Assembly: GCA_911728455.2 (NCBI GenBank)
Contig: OU452219.1
Coordinates: 21,883,219-21,947,218 of the forward strand
Length of the DNA stretch: 64,000 nt
From: Marthasterias glacialis
Taxonomy: Eukaryota; Echinodermata; Asteroidea; Forcipulatida; Asteriidae
Reading direction: 5' to 3'
Shown one piece after another: positions 11,187 to 22,830 of the stretch (position 1 is its first letter; the number at the start of each line of letters is the position of its first letter). A program made the position numbers and the translations under genes. Under the pieces are notes generated by a model. That model made no database searches. It was not told the origin of the DNA and saw nothing but the letters and a program-made list of their open reading frames with translations.

Positions 11187-11333
11187 GGCTTTGGAAACCA
11201 CGGCTTTGGGCTTGGGCTTGGGCTTACGTTCCGTCCGACCATTTTGAAGCCCTGTAAGGAAAGCCCACGTTTTCTAAATGCTGTAACTAACGGAGCGTAA
11301 GCCAAAGCCCAAACCGTAGTTTCAAACAGGGCC
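11187..11333. mobile_element. Inverted-repeat element (GGCTTTGGGCTTGGGCTTACG arms)
   Basis: Left arm GGCTTTGGGCTTGGGCTTAC and right arm GTAAGCCAAAGCCCAAACCG are imperfect inverted repeats, with outer ends TTTGGAAACCACG and CGTAGTTTCAAA. The centre is about 60 bp and non-coding. This is likely a MITE. Confidence 0.6.
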
Positions 11334-12672
11334 TATATGACTAGAGTAACCCAAGACTGTGATTTCACTCTACCATTGTCGGTGATGGTCAAAATGAATT
11401 GTTCATTTTGCGAGACGCATTACAAATCTTGTAAACAATATAGAATGTAAGCGTTTGTGCATAGTTATATACAAAATTCAGTGAAGTATAGACCTAGGCC
11501 TATATCAAAGTATTTCAAATAATTAATTCAAAGTTTTAGGATATGATATTCGGCTTTGAAATTGACCACTACTTCTTACATGAAAAGTACTATATGATCT
11601 CCTTAATAAAAACTACTATATTACAAATGAAATATCATTAAACTGATATTTTTAGTTTGTACTGCGTTATTTACAAAAGTCATTTTCCAACCAATCAAGT
11701 ATATAGTAGGGCTACATTATTAAGACGCTCTTTACAAGTGCTTTGTTCTCTTTTGTAAACTAAAGGAACGTTAAAATAACCTAAGATTTTGATCATTTTA
11801 CTTCCAATGGGGAAAGACATTCCAATAAACACAGAGTCAGATACTTTGTCTAGGGACTATTCCATTATGCTTCATGTTCAGTCAGTGCTTATAAAGGTGT
11901 TTTTCATTACAAGAATACAATATTATGAAATAGTATAAGTACGTGTTCAGCACTGTCTTCTCGGAGAAAGTTTCAAGCAAGAAAGCAATGACTTGTCAGT
12001 CTCTTTACGTCGGAGAAGGACCGTTTGTCTGTGTGATTTTAGCACTGTTGGTTCAACATTTTAATATAACTCTAATTATCAGATACGGTAATCAACAAAA
12101 ATAAATCAATGGTCATTGGATTCAATCTGAAAGCTCACTCTTTACAAAGTTCATACCAGAGTACTCCGGAAGTTTTCCATCTTTGTAAAAATGTGAAGTC
12201 GAGGATATTGCGTTTAGAGACCGCACAAATCACCACTTGCTTATTTTGAGTGCCGCAATTGAAGTAAGGCCAATGTGAACGGGCACAAAATCTCCAAGAC
12301 AAAGCAGTTTTTCGTTGTGTCCAATAAAACGAGCAGCGAATCCGATGACCTGCTCACAGTTTGGTTGGATTTTTGTTTATTGAAAACTAGAGAATGGACA
12401 TTTTTACAGTAAAAAAAAAGAAGCAATATAAATGTGAACTATCATTTTAAGAGTAAACACGCAAAGCTACCACATAACGTTCTGTTAACTACATTTATGT
12501 TAGCTACATATCTTTTCGGAACGTCAGCACCTTTTGAAACAAACATCTTGACATGACGAGTTTAGTTTTGTTATGTTTTTGTCCCAAAAATAGAATACAA
12601 CCCGAAGTATGGTATTGGCAATACGGTTGTATGGCACGCACACTTTCCATGGTTTTTTATCTTCTCCCTTAT
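11334..12672. other. Intergenic, no feature recognised
   Basis: AT-rich sequence with one TAGGCCTA octamer near 11490. No exon or repeat pair noticed. Confidence 0.5.
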
Positions 12673-12877
12673 TGACCCAATTCACCTGACGTCATCACAC
12701 ACAATCAATTTTGTTTGTGACATTAATCCGTTAGCAATCAGGGCTACGCACGCAAGGATAGACCATTATATTCTATATCGATGGATAAGACGCGCGCCAT
12801 ATCTTTATACGCGATTTGACCCCCAAAATGGCGGATCGTAGGCTGTAGCAGCGTATGACGTCAGTGCAAGGGGTCTG
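12673..12877. mobile_element. Inverted-repeat element with CRE palindromes, copy 2
   Basis: Starts TGACCCAATTCACCTGACGT and ends TGACGTCAGTGCAAGGGGTC. TGACGTCA lies at 12687-12694 and 12856-12863. It is a diverged relative of the element at 10602, sharing end sequences and the internal GCGATTTGACCCCCAA-like block. Confidence 0.6.
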
Positions 12878-14263
12878 TTACACACCACTGAAACTGTTCT
12901 TTCTGTGTGGAAAAAATGATTATTTTTATCTTTATAAAATCTAAATGGCGAATTAAAGCAATCCTGTAAACCCAAAACCGAATTATTATTAAAAATTGTT
13001 CTTCAGAAATTTAAAACACTGTATTGATATTCAGCTGAACGAGTACATTTTTATTTCATAAATAAATGAAGTTTCGTTTCATTAAAAGTCCCATACACTT
13101 ACAGCCTTTATATAAAGCTTAAGATTTGCATAGCTTATTTACATAATTTCAAAATATCCACACTCTGATAAAACCTAGAAATTTCCTTTCCTTTATTTGT
13201 TCACCATCCACTGTAAACTCACTTTTTTTTATTTGTTTTTCCAAAACATCAACAAGCGTCTTAAAATAGACCAATCCAATGAGTTGTGATCTCGTGCAGA
13301 GTGACTTCTCCCGTGATTTGCAAATGAGAGCAACACGCAGCCCCATTAATTAATCATCTATTATCGTAACGCATTGCGTGCTTCATTACAATCCCCAAAA
13401 TGATTGAATATCAGGGAAATGTGCACAGTCAATACAGGTCAGATTTAAATGACGTCACTCCACCGTAAGCATTTTGTATGGCGTTAAATATCTTTGACTT
13501 TTTGAGAGCTCTAACTGAGATTCAGTCATTCAAACACTGTATCTTAGAATTGTTAATCACTTATAATGTATATTGCTGGTTAAATTAATAACCGAACTTC
13601 AAATCAACTTTCAATGAAATTGTATGCGACTATGAAGGGCCATGCGGTAACGTTGTTGTACAAGCAAACTTGATTTTTGCCAGATTTGTACTGCCGAACC
13701 GCCAGTAAACAGTTGTGATTCTTTTCCTCTACACTCGGTTAGTTTTCTGGCACTTTTGATTTAGGAGCAATCAAACTAATGTGAAATATTTTAGTACTCA
13801 ATCTTTGTAGTTGTTTTTCATGCCCGGTTTACACAGTAGTCTGTAAAAGTTAAAAGTTTTGCTGCCAACTCGGACACAAAGGCAATGAAAAGAAAACCTT
13901 GAATTACGAAAAATACAGGAGGCACTGAGCATTTCGAAATGCAACCGTTTATCAATACAAAATTACTATACATATAACGGCAATACATTGATTTATACTT
14001 ATGTAATATATTTTCAAAATATAAAGTTATCAACTGAAGAGAACTGTATTCACACAGATGTGGTTTAGATTTCAGCATTTGCTCAGTTTATATACATTAT
14101 ACGTGTTACTTTAGAATGAGGTTCGTATAGATTCACGCCATAGAGGTTGTTGTGAACGAAGTCTCTGGATTCCGGTTGGCATTCGCAGAAAACCAAATCT
14201 ATTTAGTATTAAACTTATTTCGAAATGCAATGCTATTGTTTATGGGGGTGAACTGAGCCATTG
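12878..14263. other. Region downstream of the K2P gene, probable 3' UTR
   Basis: No coding sequence seen. The K2P stop codon is at 14264-14266 on the minus strand, so its 3' UTR must lie here. Minus-strand AATAAA hexamers (TTTATT on the given strand) occur near 13050 and 13192 and are possible polyadenylation signals, but nothing singles one out. Confidence 0.4.
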
Positions 14264-15180
14264 CTATGTACCGTGTGTGATGAATCCAGCATTATCTCTG
14301 TCCTTCATGTCACCATTTTCTTGAATTGTGTCAGATTTACCCAGATTAATAAAGATATCTTCTTCATCGCCCCATGATAATCCTCGCCTCATTATCCCTC
14401 GCTGTGATGACGTAATGATAATGGAGTTTGATTTCTTGTGTATGATCTTTCTCTGTAACTTAGTCTCGCCTCCAGTTATTATCGTGGCAGTCTGGGTGCT
14501 AACATCCTTCAGACATCTTCCAAATTCATCAATGGATATAGTGAATGTTTCACCAGACTCACTGTCATGGCGGTCGTACTTAGCCGTCCGCAGGTTCACT
14601 GTCACCCGGTTTTCTTTGTCCTGCTTCTGCTTCTCAAAACTTGCATTTCTGCGCTTGCTCATGACTCTCCTGGCCACGCCTCTCGTCATAGTTTGCATAC
14701 GGCTTGCATTCTTTCTCTGATAATGTTGAGTCACTTTAAAGGTGAGGGTTAGAACAGCCAGACCCAGTATCAGATACAGAATTAGACCGATCTTATAAAC
14801 AGTTCGGGTCACTGCGTTTAATTTGGAGCCGTTTCCCGCCACGTAATCGCCAAACCCAATGGTACTCAGCGATATGAAAGTGTAGTAATGTGCCACACCC
14901 CACGACCAGTCCTCCACAAAGTGGATAATTGTCGACGGTATGAGTATCACAATGAGGTACAACAAAGCCACGATGGTGATGTAAACGGCAAACTTCTGGG
15001 CTGTAGGAAACTTGAGAAAGGCAACTGTTTTATCAAACTTATCGGTGAAACTCTTCCAGTGTCGTTCCGAACACTGTCCGAAGACGGTCAGGAACCAGCC
15101 TGTAAGTGGAATACCAAAGAATGCGAAGATAATGCAGAATATCCGCCCTTCATCAGTCCTGGGTGCCATGTTACCATAAC
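14264..15180 (-). CDS. KCNK: Two-pore-domain K+ channel, coding exon 2 (pore 1 end to C-terminus)
   Basis: Encodes residues 138-441 of a K2P potassium leak channel. The acceptor is ATCATTTCAG just after the exon on the given strand, and the first two bases (GT) complete the Gly137 codon begun in exon 1. In order: YGNMAPRT completing the pore-1 filter TIGYG; TM2 with IFCIIFAFFGIPL (about 150-170); TM3 (about 200-218); the second pore helix with HYYTFISLSTIGFGDYVAG, whose filter is TIGFG at 243-247; TM4 (about 260-282); then a basic, Ser/Thr-rich cytoplasmic tail of about 160 residues. The pore-2 motif and GIPL suggest the TALK/TASK-2 (KCNK5/16/17) or TREK branch, and I cannot settle the subfamily. 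The stop codon is TAG at 14264-14266. The open frame continues upstream of 15180, but that part is intron. Antisense open frames here are shadows. Confidence 0.95.
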
Positions 15181-16300
15181 CTGAAATGATAGCAAGAATA
15201 GAAGCAGTTATAGAATGCAGCAAATTGAAGCGTCCAACCTCAACCTTTCCAACGATCGTGCACTTTGTCATGGACATTTTTTCCTCATAAAGAAAAGCTG
15301 ATACCCTGCAGCACCAGAGTAGATCATATCGAGAAAGGATAGGGCCTACATTCCTTGTACTGGCTTGATTTGGTGACCAATCTGTGAAAAAATGTTCTTA
15401 ATGACTTCACTTATAACCATAGAGATTGACTAATATGAATACTATTTTCAATCGTCAATAACTGTTAAATCTTTATTGTTGCCTTTAAGGGATGCAGTAA
15501 TATATATATTTTTTACAATAAACTATAGTAACTAACAATTACAGAACAATTTGTTGGTCTTTTTACAGATTAAGTCATGCACATAAATCTTCACAACAAT
15601 ATCACGAGTGTTCCTTTGCAAGAGCAGATTTAAAAATAACTTTCGATTTGAAATTCGAGTAATTAGAATAATAAATTGTAAAAGTTTGATTTGACTCTTG
15701 AGAAAACAAGGAAGTATTGCAATGGAAACTTGGTGCTAGCATTTTGTCAAGTCCAAAACGTGCGATGACAATCCCGCATAATGAAAATATATAGTTTGTT
15801 ATAAAAAAAGAAGAAAAAAAACTATATCCCCTCCAGCCTCGGTTTTGTCACATTGACTTTGAATGTAAGACAAAACCAAGATGGCTGCTCAGTGATAAAA
15901 GGTCCATCACTGCGGAAAGGGGACGTAAACAATCTTTGTTTAGTAAATTGAACTTTGTTGACTCTATTTTGCGCAAAATCACCGCAGCCTCAAAGCGCTC
16001 ACAGACCCTCAAAATAGTTGTTGTTATGACAATTGTTTTGGTCAAAGTTCCACGTCCTTGGTCGAATGCATCCCTAAGTAGGATGGTATTTTTATAACAA
16101 GACTTAGTATAATTAATAATATAATTATATTAGAATTATTATATGAATAATTATACCGTGCTTGGGTTCAAACAAACTTTGACAGTTCAGAGAGCTATGA
16201 GATAATAAAGCAAAAATACAACAATGGCGGCCGAGGATTTCACATTCACTCTATTAACGACGAGCTGTAATTGAAACGCAAAATAAAAACCCCATAATAA

Positions 16301-16462
16301 CAAAACAACAACAAAACAACAACAACAACGACGACGACGACAACAACGACAACGACAACGACGACAACGACAACGACAACGATAACAACAACAACAATGA
16401 CGACAACAACAACAACAACAACACAACAATGACGACGGCGACAACAACAACAACAACAACAA
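16301..16462. repeat. (CAA/GAC)n trinucleotide repeat tract
   Basis: About 160 bp of CAA, CGA/GAC and CAG-like triplets. The Cys/Arg/Leu-rich minus-strand open frame across it is a translation of the repeat. Confidence 0.95.
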
Positions 16463-17012
16463 AAGAGGAAACCAGCTTAAAAGAGGGACAAGTAGTAGAG
16501 TGACCTAATACGGCAGAGTGTCCTTCGTGTTTGATGAATAATTAAGAAAAAAACACCATAAGATTTCAATGGTAGTTTACCCTTTAGAATCAACGTGTCA
16601 CAATCAATCTGCTTATATTATACTCATTGCTTCGCGACAAGTGCCTGATAAAGCACATATATTTCAATCACAGGCATGCATTGACAACGAGTTCTGCGTG
16701 ACACACGAGAGTCAAGTAGATGTTAAAATCGGTGGGGGGGGGGTACGCAGTGACAATGAATCATCTACGATGAAGGTGTGGCACCTTGCTCTTAATTAAA
16801 CACGTAAATAAGTGTCACAGAAGCTAGACACTTGAGTGTTGGCTAAGAATATCAGATTGGGTATAGGTTGCGTCTTGTTCATAACTAGAGGTTAACATTA
16901 ATATTATAGGCTTGTTATAGACAATTATATAGTGATGCTTAGAAATATTTTGTACCGATAATACATTATAAGTAAGCAGGTTGGACATCATTAGCAGTTG
17001 GTACTGTATAGG

Positions 17013-17069
17013 AAAAAGAATATATTTAAGAATGCAAATAATATTTGCATTCTTAAATATATTCTTTTT
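17013..17069. repeat. 57-bp perfect palindrome
   Basis: A 28-nt arm (17013-17040, AAAAAGAATATATTTAAGAA then TGCAAATA) is followed by a single A and its exact reverse complement (17042-17069). There are no mismatches. It would extrude as a cruciform or fold as a hairpin in RNA. Confidence 0.95.
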
Positions 17070-18424
17070 ATTATGTGTTTGCTTTGGGTGGCGCAGAGGG
17101 TTTATGTACTTTTATTTGTCATTCATAAACAACCTGGAACAGTTTATCAATTCTGATTGGTTGAGAGGAGATCATGCGGCCATGTTTAAGCGTGCATTTA
17201 TAGTAGAAACATGCATTAATAATATCTAAACATGGACTGAGTAAATCGAGTCAAAAGATGGCGATATCCGATGATTGCGCAGAGCATGGCCCATTTATAA
17301 ATTGGTAGCCACATAGAGGTAGAGGTAGCACGCAAATTTGGCTCGCGCAAGTTGGAAACTTGCGCTCTCAATTTTTGACACCTGCGCGAGGAGCTCAACG
17401 GATAGAAACTTAACGCAGACTCGAGTCGAGGTGAGCTGAGTCAGATTTGTTCTCAACTGTTAAAGGTTTTTGGATGCTTTTAACAGAAATGTATTTATTA
17501 ATGGGAATAAAAGTGTGTTGAATCGGTTTTCAACAAGTTGTTTAAACACGGTGAGGCCTGATGACCGGGAAATTTTAGAAGTGTTGAAATCCTAGACCGT
17601 CCAGCCAATTTGATAAACCAGTGCCTACAATGTCCATTCCCGATCAAAAATAAAAAAGACACATTTTATTGTTTTACCTTACAACAGCTGACATCTGAAA
17701 GACAGAAGATTGAAAAATTCAGTTTATAGACAAACTAAGTTCATGTGGTAGAGAACCCTAACAGTGTACAATGCCTTTAATTAAAACGATAATTTAAAAT
17801 GATGTTTCCTGGTCATTAAAAATCAATAAGAGTAGTAAATAGTCCTTCCTCTGTTGAAAATTCAAAAACAAGAAGCCGGCCACCATCTTTTCAATTCAGA
17901 TCTCACCAGGAGAAATAGAAGTTTCATGCACTAAACACCCGTCAATCTTCATTTAAATATAAAATAAAACAACACCTCATATCAAAGTCATTTTACCGAC
18001 GTGTATGAGACAAGTCGTCAGAACGAAAACCGGGCTGATGAAATTGTGATGGTTTATAAAAACATGTAGGGTCTATAGATCCTTGAACGTTTCGTTGAAA
18101 AGCTGTTTTAATTAAGCAAATTGGGTGAGTTTTGTAACCTATTCGTTTCCGGCAAATAAATACTATTTATAGATTATAAGGGAAAGATTTCTTGAGCTAT
18201 ATTCGGAACAAACAGGAACTCAAAATAATTATCTCACTGCATAGCTTCAGTCTTAGTTTTGGTCGGTTGTGTATTTAGGGTTTGTTGTTTTCAATGGCGT
18301 ACACTCCTATGAACAGACATTTTAAATTATAATCAGTTCCCTATAGCGCTTTATCTGTGTGTCAAAGCACTTATTATGTTTCAACAGGTATGATAAGTTT
18401 TCGAATTTTGAGATCCATTTTTAC

Positions 18425-18670
18425 AACACGTTGTAAGATTTTACAAGTAGATGCGGCACAATCTGCAGCCACCATGCCAGAAACATTGGGGGGAGCCCCT
18501 TCTCCTTTGTATAAGTGTCTACGGGGGTTCTTTACACGTGACCTATGTCATTACGTCCCATTCGAAGGACGGAACTATAACGGTTGAATGTCTTTCTTGA
18601 GGACACAGGTGTCAAGACCGGGACTCAATTAACACTCTGCTGATCAGAAGTACCAGAGCTTGAAGACTAT
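18425..18670 (-). mobile_element. tRNA-Leu-like SINE, family A, copy 3
   Basis: On the minus strand: AAGCTCTGGTACTTCTGATC, the block ACACCTGTGTCCTCAAGAAA, the 3' block GAAGGGGCTCCCCCCAATGT then TTCTGGCATGGTGGCTGCAG, and ATTGTGCCGCATCTACTTGT. The same order is seen in the copies at 655 and 5157. Confidence 0.7.
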
Positions 18671-19073
18671 TAAGACAAGGGGCTTTAGGTTTGAGATGAA
18701 ATGAGTTCCATTTTGTAAAAACAAAGACTGAATAATCCCAATTTCATCCATACCAGTGCTTTGTATCTTATAATTCTCAATAAACCACACATTCCTCATT
18801 TACATAATTTATTTATGAATGGTCCTAGGAAAGTGCGTTTTAACCTAAAATTAACAGTAAACTTAAAACTGTACAACTTGCTGAAATACTTCGTTATTGT
18901 CGAGAAAAATGCAATTCTGACATTTGTGGCCACGGCAACATGCCGCCCACACGTGTACATGAGAGGGTTTCTCTCATGTAAACTGATGAGAATTATAACA
19001 AGAAATTAAAGTTCATCAAAATACCGAGAGAAAAAAAGTGCAAACGGATGTTTGCTCTTTAATTGCGTTTTTA

Positions 19074-19282
19074 TTTCTATAGAGGCGTATGGAACAGTGC
19101 CCGGTGGGCCACGTGTATGACATCACATGTTTACATAAGAGCCACTGCTGTGGAGCCCGGACTTCCTGCAGGCACGATTTGTTCACAGCTCAATGGAACA
19201 AAACATCCAACCTTACAGTATTTGGAGATTGCAGCGTACGGTTTTTTCCCCTTCAATTTTTGATATGAAGAAAGGGGGCACA
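19074..19282 (+). repeat. Dispersed repeat, copy 1 (partner at 40047)
   Basis: Shares several long blocks with the reverse strand of 40047-40262, including CATGTTTACATAAGAGCCAC, GGACTTCCTGCAGGCACGAT and ATATGAAGAAAGGGGGCACA. It is non-coding; the family is not recognised. Confidence 0.75.
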
Positions 19283-20069
19283 TCTAAAAAAAACAAAAAA
19301 ACAAAAAAAACAATTCTGATATTATTTTTTAAACTCTTGATTTTATGTGGCAAGTGTGGTACAAAATGTAAATTTCTCAAATGACAAGCAGGTCATACAG
19401 TATCTTGCCTCCCAGGAAATACCCTGGAATGCACATGGAACTATTGATTTAAACAAGGTGTGGTCCCTATAGTTCACATTTTCCATGAATTGCTTTTCAC
19501 GCAAACCTCCAGAACTTCTAAATAAGGTTTTCTATAAAAAAAAAAAAAAACCCAAAGTGTTCTGCTATGATTTGAATTCTTTACTTGCTTTTTTCTTCCT
19601 AAGTGCAAAGACCAATACAAAAAACTGCTCTAATTTGCTCTTTAGGTCTAATGGTGTCTCAAAATCAACACGGCAGTACCGTGTACCCCAATGCATGCTT
19701 ATGTAAAAGTGATTCTCCGTGACACACGGTGTGAGAAGACGACCTTTGAGCTAGGATATTCGTTTCCATGGTCAAGACAAAAATGGAGCAAAGCTGCACC
19801 GGAGTCATTCAGTACAACGGAGTCAATGCACGTTGTGCCAATCCGCATTATAATGTCGCGATTGTGACATGGGTGTATTGATCGTACTGACGAAAGTGAT
19901 CTTTCACGCATATAATATTATGATCATAAAACTGAAGACAACTTATCAGTATTTTAGGAGATGTCAAATCTACTTGTGGAAAATGACAAGGAAGCAAGTG
20001 GATTTATACTGCGACACGATTTAAATTAGCCTAACAAGGCGTTTATTGGAAAGTACACGAAACCCGACA

Positions 20070-20150
20070 CCGTGGTCACGTGGTCAGGCAGGAGGACTTG
20101 TCATCGCAAAGTTGCGGGTGCAAATCCCGAACCGTAAACGTACTTTCACA
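20070..20150 (+). mobile_element. tRNA-like SINE fragment
   Basis: A-box-like GTGGTCACGTGGTCAGG and B-box-like GCGGGTGCAAATCCCGA about 40 bases apart. It has no intact cloverleaf, so it is read as a SINE head. Confidence 0.4.
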
Positions 20151-20458
20151 ATGCCTGACTATAGTAATATATAGTAGGTTGAATCGCGATTCATTCCGCT
20201 ATTTTATGCAGGTCATAAATCACAGATGATAAACCATTGCTTGTTTGAATGATAATAATATGATTGTTGATACCCTAATTGTGTTTGTTTACCTCCACGT
20301 TGAGGTACTAAATCTGCAGAAAGTCTCATACATTAAAGACATACCTGCAAAGTTACATAGCCTACACACGCCCCCGGTGTAGTCATTACCAGCATACTAT
20401 TACATTGATTTACAATAAAACAAAGGGCACTGCACTATTTGACAGGAATATTAATATA

Positions 20459-20510
20459 CACTCTAAAAAGTGACGGGTCAGAATTGACACGAGAAAGGGT
20501 CCGTATGGGC
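20459..20510. mobile_element. MITE fragment (ACACTCTAAAAA family)
   Basis: TACACTCTAAAAAGTGACGG followed by GTCAGAATTGACACG matches the left end of the complete element at 7261. Confidence 0.6.
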
Positions 20511-22459
20511 CACACTCATGTTGAAATATCTCGAGTTTAGAAGGTGGGAAGTTACGTGCAAAAGCTAATTTCTTGCATTCCTCATCAAGGAAGTCTGCTA
20601 ATTGCATTATAAGCTTGGTCACACTTTAAGAAACTGAGTAAATGACAGACTAAGGCCTATAGAGTATTAGTCTATAAATAACTACCGAGAGTAAACTTGT
20701 TGATATTTCAATTTGCATTTGCAATAGTAGTGAAGCCGATACTCCGAATCATACTTTCTCAGTAGAATCAGAATAATCCAGATTTAATATTTATCCCCAG
20801 CTCTGTGAGCATGATACCCTGACCTTTGATTGTAGATTAAAGGATTGATGGATTTAGTCAATTGACTCGGCTTCCTACTATGTTCATGTCAGTAGCCAGA
20901 GAGCTTGGGAGGTCATAATTATAGCGAGTGCCGTTAATCACGTCTTATAGGGGCAAACGTCGCAGCGTGCTGTTTCGTGCGTGCCTGGAAAACGGTCGTG
21001 ATGGCTGTTCGACGATTTTGTGGGCGCACACATTACAACATTTTGCCCCAGCAGAAGGTCACAAGCAATTATGACTCTTTTGAAAAACAGTTGTTATGTT
21101 GTATATTTGTTGCTAGAATTACACCCAAGATGTGTTTTTCCATTCCTTTGCAGAATTTAACTTTCCCAAATGACTTACAAATAGCAGAAAAAAACGACCA
21201 AACGTTCACATTCAGTTTTCTTGAAACACAATTTTGGACAGTAATAATTGCTGACGCCCTGTTACTGGTCACACTTTTGTTAACGTCTTTGGTGCTTTGA
21301 TATTAGCCAATTTTTTCACAGCTCAGGCCCACGTCCCATCTTCAAGATGGGTAACAATTTCTTCTTCAGTTTCGGTAGGGTTTAGAATGTAGAGTAAGCT
21401 AAAGGTGGACCCTAATCTTGTTCTAATGAGTGGGTGCGATTCCAACCGAGGCACCTGTGGTGTCCCCCGCCCCACTCCTGAGTTGCCTTAATCAAAGTAG
21501 GCCTACATGTGTTTTTTGACTAGGCCTTAAGTTATAGGCCTATCGATGAAGCACGAAGCCATAATGATAATAAATTGAGAATTCTGTATAATGTGCATGC
21601 ATTTCCCGCAATATTTGTTTGTAGACTTGATGTTGATCCGTAGCTCATTAGTATACCTGTTGCTCAAAAGGTTGACCATTATCATTATCTACCTTCCCGA
21701 ACTGTACTCACAGCTCTTTTCCTACCAGAGTTTTCAAAAGAAAGCAATTACCTTGTTTTTTTCAGATACTTTATAAATGAACATACTGCACACGGAGTAG
21801 AAAATAACCTATCCCGTGACAGCGGATCGGCTAAATATAAATTTTGTTTAACTTTCGACTACAGGCCCGGGATATGAAGATTTATGATTCGGCAAATAGA
21901 CATGGCTGAGTGTTCGACGTCTTCACAAACCACTTTACAGCTAACGTAAGACCATGGTTATAGGTTTGATTTGACGGATGGTGCACGGCGTGTTGCTCAT
22001 TCGGCGATACCCTCGATTCACTTTAATGTAAAGTTGACTCATGTGTATATGTACATGCCGCCTTCAATTGTGCTTGATACACGATGTAATCCGACGAAGG
22101 CGAAGTTTACGTCTGCCTAACATGAAGACATTGTAAATCACTATTATGTTTCATCGCTATGTACGACTAGTACATGATGTGGTGTCTGTTTTGTGTGTGA
22201 ACCAACAAGCATGGTATCTCCGATGACATTATTTATATAGGCCTACACACAAGCCAAAGATAGAATTTCAATGATGAAGATTTTAGATTCTAGCCGGGTG
22301 CACAGCCGTCTTGAGCATCTCATATTGATTCAGTTGCCACTATTTATTTAAACCTACCCCTCTAATTTGCGATGTTCAACATAATACGTTACAACGTAAT
22401 TATATAATAATACTTTGTTCTTATATTGCACACATATCCTAGTAGCTATATGAAGGCGC

Positions 22460-22830
22460 TTTATAACATAATAATAATAATTTATTGCATTTTTTATGCG
22501 CCCACTCCATCCGCGGATGTTCGAAGGCGCAATTACAGAGTCCCTGTTCATCAGGCTTACTTAGACCAGTCTTCAAAGTTTCTCAACTCCCTGGGGAGCA
22601 AGTGCAACCTCAAGCTGCTTAAATGAGCGCAAATGGGTTAATCCAACGAATTACTGTCTCAGGTTCCCATTTATGTACACCTGGGCGAAGGGAACCAATT
22701 ATGGTTAGGTGCATTGCTCAAGGACACAAGTGTCATGACCGTGAATCGAACCCGCACTCCCGCTGATTCAGTCATCAGAGCTTGAGTCCGATGCATGCCA
22801 GACCGCTCGGCCCACCACACGCCACGTTTA
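22460..22830 (-). mobile_element. tRNA-Leu-like SINE, family A, fullest copy (copy 4)
   Basis: On the minus strand the head is GGGCCGAGCGGTCTGGCATG with a B-box GCGGGTTCGATTCACGG. The body includes ATGACACTTGTGTCCTTGAG, and the 3' end runs into an ATT-rich tail (ATAATAATAATAATTTATTG on the given strand). It lies inside the K2P intron in the same orientation as that gene. Confidence 0.7.

Noticed and set aside
14328..15184. Plus-strand open frames of 61-130 codons opposite the K2P exon
   Set aside because: Antisense shadows of a strongly supported channel exon.
15181..15277. N-terminal extension of K2P exon 2 starting MSMTKC
   Set aside because: It lies upstream of the acceptor; the true upstream coding sequence is exon 1 at 27325-26917, which joins in phase within GYG.
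16187..16462. Cys/Arg-rich minus-strand open frame
   Set aside because: Translation of the CAA/GAC trinucleotide tract.
20977..21300. 107-codon plus-strand frame with a hydrophobic C-terminus
   Set aside because: No recognised family and no conserved motif; the length is within chance for a 64-kb AT-rich window.
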